Positions 58,941 through 64,000 of a stretch of DNA of 64,000 nt are shown piece after piece (position 1 is the first letter of the stretch; each line of letters starts with the position of its first letter). Position numbers and translations under genes: made by a program. Origin of the DNA: Catonia carolina (taxonomy: Eukaryota; Arthropoda; Insecta; Hemiptera; Achilidae). The notes beneath the pieces are model-generated. The model searched no databases and had not been told where the DNA came from. It saw only the letters and a list, made by a program, of their open reading frames with translations. Location of the stretch: NCBI GenBank assembly GCA_035578175.1, contig JAQMRL010000002.1, positions 130,140,171-130,204,170 of the forward strand, given 5' to 3'.

Positions 58941-60564
58941 AAAGATATTAGTACTGTGTTCTAGTATTCACTGTCTGTAAACATTTGAAATTTACATAAT
59001 CTCACTGGTTTGCTTATATAAATTTTACAAACTTTTTCGCACCAAATCCCTAATGTTTTTATGATTACTATTGACATTATTTTTATATAAACTTTTTTAT
59101 GGTTTTTATTAATTATTCTGTATAGTTATGAACAAAATAAATAATAGAACCCAGGTTATTAAGCACTAAATGTTTCTTTTCTTGGTTATGTTAGTTAGTT
59201 GTGCTGTCCCACGTTTGATTTTTTATAGACGTCAGGAGTTATATAGTGGTTAGAACCCGAAGTTTAGCAAAGTTGTAAAAGATTTATTATGTCTAGAATA
59301 AATAGCGATAGTGTAATGCCCAGAAAAAGAGAGCAGAAGTCAGGTGGCAGTGTGAGGAATGGAAAAGTCTTATTTTCATATTTTGGAGAAGTGTTTCAAA
59401 CTCTATTACTCTAAATTTGACTAACCTAAAAATTGACATGTGTTTAAAGAGTGCAAATAATAATGTAAATACCCAAAAATACATTTCATGTTCAAAAGCT
59501 ATCTTCTTCATTACAAGATGTTAATTTTTTACTTTTATACCTACAAGTACGTTAATTTTCAAGCACAAACACAACATTATTTGTAATTATTTTATAAAAT
59601 TTCATAAGAAACCAGTGGATAATTACATGGTATGAGTAACTTAATCGTATTAATGCATAAAAAAATACAGCTTAAAAAATGAAAGCCCTTGGTCGTCATT
59701 GGTACAAGAAAATTAATTGTTCAATTAGTTAAATAGATAAGAATAAACAAATTCTGATAATCATATATGCCGAAACAAATCCCTCCCACATCGGTAACAG
59801 CAAATAATATTGAGTCTTATAAACACAAAACACTTGATTACAACAAACTGAATTGCTTTCTCATATTAATCCATTCCTGATTAGCAACCGAAAACTTTTG
59901 TAGCTCTGTAACTTAGTGACTTTTCTATTTTTAGTGAAATTTGTTGTCCAATGTGTTAAAATTGCTTCAAATATCAGTTAACAGATTTATTAAAAGCGAA
60001 CATATTATACCACGTTTCATTAACTTAAGAACTGGTGTTAACAGATGATCGTATAAATTAAGAAAAGATTTTTAGGTAAATGATTGGAGCAAACCACTTA
60101 ACCTCATGCAGACTACTTTTTAAAAAGCTTCAATTGCTTACATTTCCTTTTTTGTACATTTTTGAAGACATAATATAATGCGAAATACCTTTTTACATAA
60201 TAACAATTTATTTTGTTATTAACAATTAACACAATTAATTTAGTTAGAACAATAACCCACTTATGCAAGTGGAAAATACATCAAAAGGTTTTGGTAATCT
60301 GTATTTATCAAAAAAAGCTAAAGAAAAAAATACTTTATTGACAAAACATTTAATAACAGCATACAAGTTCTTTTTAACAGTTTTTTTGTTTAAAAAACTT
60401 TACAAGTAAAAACTAAGGTAAACTGTAAAATACTTCGTAAAGATTATTAAATAACATGCTTATTGAAGCAAGTAAGTAGCAGTAATAAAAAGGTAATAAA
60501 TGAATTTTGTTAAGTAATGAATGTAACACACAGTGTTATTATTTAATTTATAATTTTTTTAATC
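58941..60564. other. no feature recognised
   Basis: AT-rich, no coding or repeat signal seen. Confidence 0.5.
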
Positions 60565-60610
60565 TTAACATCTCCTCGCTCCTCTTACGGAGGAGCCTCC
60601 TGGATGTTAA
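60565..60610. repeat. GC-rich hairpin in AT-rich DNA
   Basis: TTAACATC (60565-60572) pairs with GATGTTAA (60603-60610). Inside, GCTCCTC (60578-60584) pairs with GAGGAGC (60590-60596) around a 5-base loop, with an unpaired internal loop between the two stems. Function unknown. Confidence 0.6.
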
Positions 60611-61640
60611 AAAAATAATAATAAATTAACACACATTTGAAGGAACAAGAGTGCCTGTATTACACAGCCAGGTGCCACTGGCAAGTCATGTTGATAACTG
60701 TCAATATATAATGTCACGATTGCTTTAAAAATACTTTGGTTTACTTTCCTCAAAAAATGTTCTGCTTTGCAGTTAAATACATATTCAAATTAGATGCGAA
60801 CTGGTTCTCATGGTTAGGATTGTTCATGCCAATCATCTTTTGTAACCACATTTAAGGCATACAACCAACAAGAGAACAGTGTTAGTTTACATTAGTTCCA
60901 TAATGGAACAGACCATAAAAAAAATAAAAATCTTGACAACCTTATTTTAATCTTTACATACAAACTTTTTCGAACCTTTATTTTTCTAATAAAATATCTC
61001 AATTGGTAATACAAATCCAAGCGTTCATCTTATCAGAGAAAGCAAGTGAGATATTTATGCCTTGTTGCACAACTAGGGAAAGAAATATAGGTGTAACCAC
61101 AGTAAAGCACATGCCCCCTGGCTCATTTAGTAAAACAAAAAGATACAGGTCAACAGGAATAGTATTACGCGACAAGAAACCATGATATCGTCATGGTGGA
61201 AAAAACACCATCTTGTTTTTCTGATTTAGTTCCCTACTTACGTGCTGCAATCAGTGCAAGTGAGTCAGTTGTGAAGCTGAACTTTAGTACAACCAATGAA
61301 AAGGAAAAAATGTGCCCAAATGCCATACTAAAGGATAGGATATAACTAGCTGTCTAGTTAAAGAAACGTAACTCAATCGATAAAACAGGCACTACTTATG
61401 TTGTCTCTTGCATAAAAAGAGGGTTTTGTCAAGACAGTCAGAACTCCCACAGGCTGGAGATGAAATAAGATTTAAATAGGTTCGAATAGCATTGCAACTA
61501 ATTACTTTTAGCATTTTCATATATTCAAATAAAAAACATTTTTTAATAAAACTTTTCTTATTTTTGCCCAGAAAATCCTAAATACGCCTATGAAAAGAAT
61601 AATTGCTTTTAAAATTAAGTTTTTCAACGTAAAAACATTA
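60611..61640. other. no feature recognised
   Basis: AT-rich, no coding or repeat signal seen. Confidence 0.5.
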
Positions 61641-61713
61641 CTATTTCATATAATGAATTAATATAATAATTTCACTAACCTTCTTTTTAAACTGCGTCAC
61701 CTTTATTTCAATT

Positions 61714-61757
61714 TTTACTTACACGTGTTTCGGTGGATCCACAATCATCAGAGTAAA
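61714..61757 (-). ncRNA. hammerhead ribozyme, left arm
   Basis: Mirror copy of the right-arm ribozyme on the minus strand: CUGAUGA at 61751-61745, GAAA, ACACGUGU and helix I TTTACT/AGTAAA intact. One base in helix II is changed (UGUG opposite CACC), leaving three pairs, so it is probably weaker. Confidence 0.6.
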
Positions 61758-61954
61758 TGAAAAGTAGAAACTAAAAATTTTTTTCATTTATTTTAAATTT
61801 ACAGAAGATGATACATCTTCAGTCACTTGTATAAAATATATTTATAAATAATATATATAAAATATATAAATAAAATTTTATACAAGTGACTGAAGATGTA
61901 TCATCTTCTGTAAATTTTAAATAAATGAAAAAAATTTTTAGTTTCTACTTTTCA

Positions 61955-61998
61955 TTTACTCTGATGATGGTGGATCCACCGAAACACGTGTAAGTAAA
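61955..61998 (+). ncRNA. hammerhead ribozyme (type I layout), right arm
   Basis: Helix I pairs 61955-61960 with 61993-61998 (six Watson-Crick pairs). CUGAUGA is at 61961-61967, an extra U at 61968, helix II GGUG/CACC with GAUC loop at 61969-61980, and GAAA at 61981-61984. Helix III is the self-complementary ACACGUGU 61984-61991. A at 61992 is position 17, with cleavage predicted between 61992 and 61993. All core positions are canonical except the inserted U before helix II. Dimerisation through helix III would be needed. Confidence 0.75.
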
Positions 61999-62071
61999 AA
62001 TTGAAATAAAGGTGACGCAGTTTAAAAAGAAGGTTAGTGAAATTATTATATTAATTCATTATATGAAATAG

Positions 62072-64000
62072 AAATATTTCAAACTGCAGGATGCATTATA
62101 AAGATTTATTTTTGAGTAAAAACATTATTTATTCAAGTTTTCCAATGCCCTTATACTTCTTTTCGTAAACATTGTAAGTTTCAAGCAAAGTCTCACATTT
62201 ACCTTATTTTCTATTAACTAAATAAATACCACATAATTTATGAACTACAATAAAACAGTAATAATAAATACTTTTATAACACCACTACTTGGTATCCAAA
62301 AATTATTATGTTTAGTAGCACACAAAATGATGTATTACTAGGCATATAACCTAACCATATACATATAACCGTTCAAAACAAACCTACTAAATAAAAAAAT
62401 ATTGTAATTTTGTCCACTAGTACTTAAGAAATCTATTAAACAAAATTAATAAAAATACTATTTATCAACGTTTCTGGGTACTGTATTAAAAAAAATTTCT
62501 GAAGGTGCAAAAAATGTTAAAAACAGTAACAAAAAAATCAATGTTTTGAAAACTACTATTTCTTGCAAGTTACACAAGGCAGCAATAAAATCCGTGTTCA
62601 GTAAATTAGTTCAAAGAACAGCTATCGTTACATGGCTGTTATATTTAACGTAAAAAAGGTTGCCCGTATATAGATGGTTAGATGATTATAAACATGGTTT
62701 AAAATCTAGGGGGAAAGTAATTTCACATTGAAAAATTTAAAAACTATTACATACCTTTATAGGTCAGTTAAATAATTTAAATCATTAACACAATCATAAC
62801 CGTTGTTAATTGTTATATCAGAGAAATTTACCCGATTCGTTTTTAACACTAATTTTACATACTAAATACATCTAGAAAACCATGCATCTGTTTTGTTATG
62901 GTATAATATATGCCAATAAGCATCTTAAAAACTAAATTTTAAATCACTAATTTTTAAAACTTGATAATAAACTGACTTGTAACCAATCAGCCATAAGTCT
63001 AACAGGGAAGTATATTTCAATTAAATTTTTAGTTACAATCGATATAAAAAATTAAATACGTACCTAAAACCATACAAGTTTTTTTCAGAATTTAAATTAT
63101 AAAATAAAAAGTGTTATTAAATGAGAAGTGTAAATATAATGCAAATATAAACCAACATATAAACTCAAATATAAACAAACATTAATAAAAACTATAAAAC
63201 AACAGCTTTAGACATCAGTGGAAATAAGGTACATAAACAGTATAACCTACTCAAACCTGTCTAAATGGCAATAAAAAACCCGATGGTGAAACTATCAAAC
63301 AAAACAAACCAACAATGATAGTAGATATAGCCTATCAACAAATATACAATATTGTCAACATTCAATAATACAATAATATAACCTACCATTAAACCAGAAA
63401 ACTCAGGTTAGTATTGACAAGTATTATGATCAGAACAAATCATTGAAAAATTTTTTTATCTCATTTAACCCATTTTGTCATTTTCTATGGGGTAAAGAGA
63501 ATATGAATATTGTATACTTAATGTAATATATGTCATCCTTTCAGAAAAATGAACGTTTAAAAGTTCTTAGAGAAGTACATTGTAATTAAAAGAATTAATG
63601 AAAATAACCAAATACATCTCACCGATATATAAACAATACAACTTCCATGTAATATTATTAAACTCATTAATTAAAAATTAATTTTCCATATAAAAAACCA
63701 AACATGCAACAAATATGTAAACAAAAACAAAAATATACTCAACTGTAAACAAAGTTGGCTTACATTAGCCAATAACTAAAATATTAAGGTACTAATCTAC
63801 TATAACCTGTTAATTTTTTCCATTCGGAATTTATGAGAAACAGGACATAAATCAGAATTATCAAAATTTTTCAGAAACAAATTCAAATATTTTCTGCAGA
63901 CCAGTTTTTTATTTATTAAATTACCTGCAGACTATACTAAATATATAGCACTCCTAACCAAATGTAAACAATTAACAAGCCAACCATGATAAATAAATAA
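62072..64000. other. no feature recognised
   Basis: Very AT-rich DNA. No exon with coding potential, no promoter and no repeat shared with the rest of the window was recognised. The kis 5' noncoding exon was not located here or elsewhere. Confidence 0.5.

Larger units (their letters stand above)
61641..62071. repeat. fold-back element with hammerhead ribozyme arms (431 bp)
   Basis: Near-perfect inverted repeat: arms about 195 bp (61641-61835 and 61877-62071) around an AT-rich centre. Each arm carries a hammerhead core pointing outward. Differences between arms are few (for example ACAATCATC versus ACCATCATC). Confidence 0.95.

Noticed and set aside
36063..64000. Search for a second host gene or the kis 5' noncoding exon
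   Set aside because: All open frames over about 60 codons here fall in transposases, repeats or low-complexity AT-rich DNA; a noncoding exon cannot be identified without transcript data.

Overview
The window comes from an AT-rich, repeat-dense insect genome. The evidence is spliced exons with GT-AG introns, DD34D mariner copies with TA target sites, tRNA-derived SINEs and one insect-type chromatin gene. Nothing in the sequence fixes the species; a hemipteroid insect with a large genome is only a guess. There is one host gene. The minus strand carries the 5' two-thirds of kismet (kis), the insect CHD6-9 class chromatin remodeller. I resolved 17 coding-side exons from 36062 down to 1019. All splice junctions keep frame and give about 1984 residues: a Gln/Pro/Met-rich N-terminus, an AT-hook-like RGR block and KEPK repeats, acidic linkers, two chromodomains, and the SNF2 ATPase from its start to the beginning of the second lobe. 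The rest of the helicase and the C-terminal domains lie beyond base 1 of the window. A strong splice acceptor just upstream of the start-codon exon shows that at least one 5' noncoding exon lies to the right, so much of 36-64 kb is probably a 5' intron or promoter-side DNA.

Layout: 1-14 kb holds helicase and chromodomain exons, with introns filled by non-LTR (LINE) tails, SINEs, a mariner, and a pogo-like element with a 63-bp minisatellite. 14-28 kb holds the linker exons, with fold-back elements, a tail-out mariner palindrome, a piggyBac-type MITE and an old mariner. 28-36 kb holds the N-terminal exons and a fold-back carrying a hammerhead ribozyme. 36-64 kb has no recognisable host coding exon. 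It is a mosaic of an undescribed ~0.7-0.9 kb repeat (several copies), two more mariners of the 4.1-kb family, an internally deleted mariner, a palindromic mariner, piggyBac and MITE elements, SINEs, and a second hammerhead-bearing fold-back near 61.9 kb.

The most interesting signal is a set of fold-back (inverted-repeat) elements whose arms carry self-cleaving hammerhead ribozyme cores. Two are convincing (28.55 kb minus strand, 61.96 kb plus strand): each has CUGAUGA, one extra U, a helix II hairpin, GAAA, a self-complementary helix III, a UA cleavage site and a fully paired helix I. At least two further fold-backs (19.3 kb, 43.8 kb) look like decayed relatives. A second theme is palindromic mariner derivatives in two unrelated families, in which both outer ends are the transposon's 3' end. 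All calls were made by reading the sequence; no database search was run, and copy boundaries of diverged repeats are approximate.
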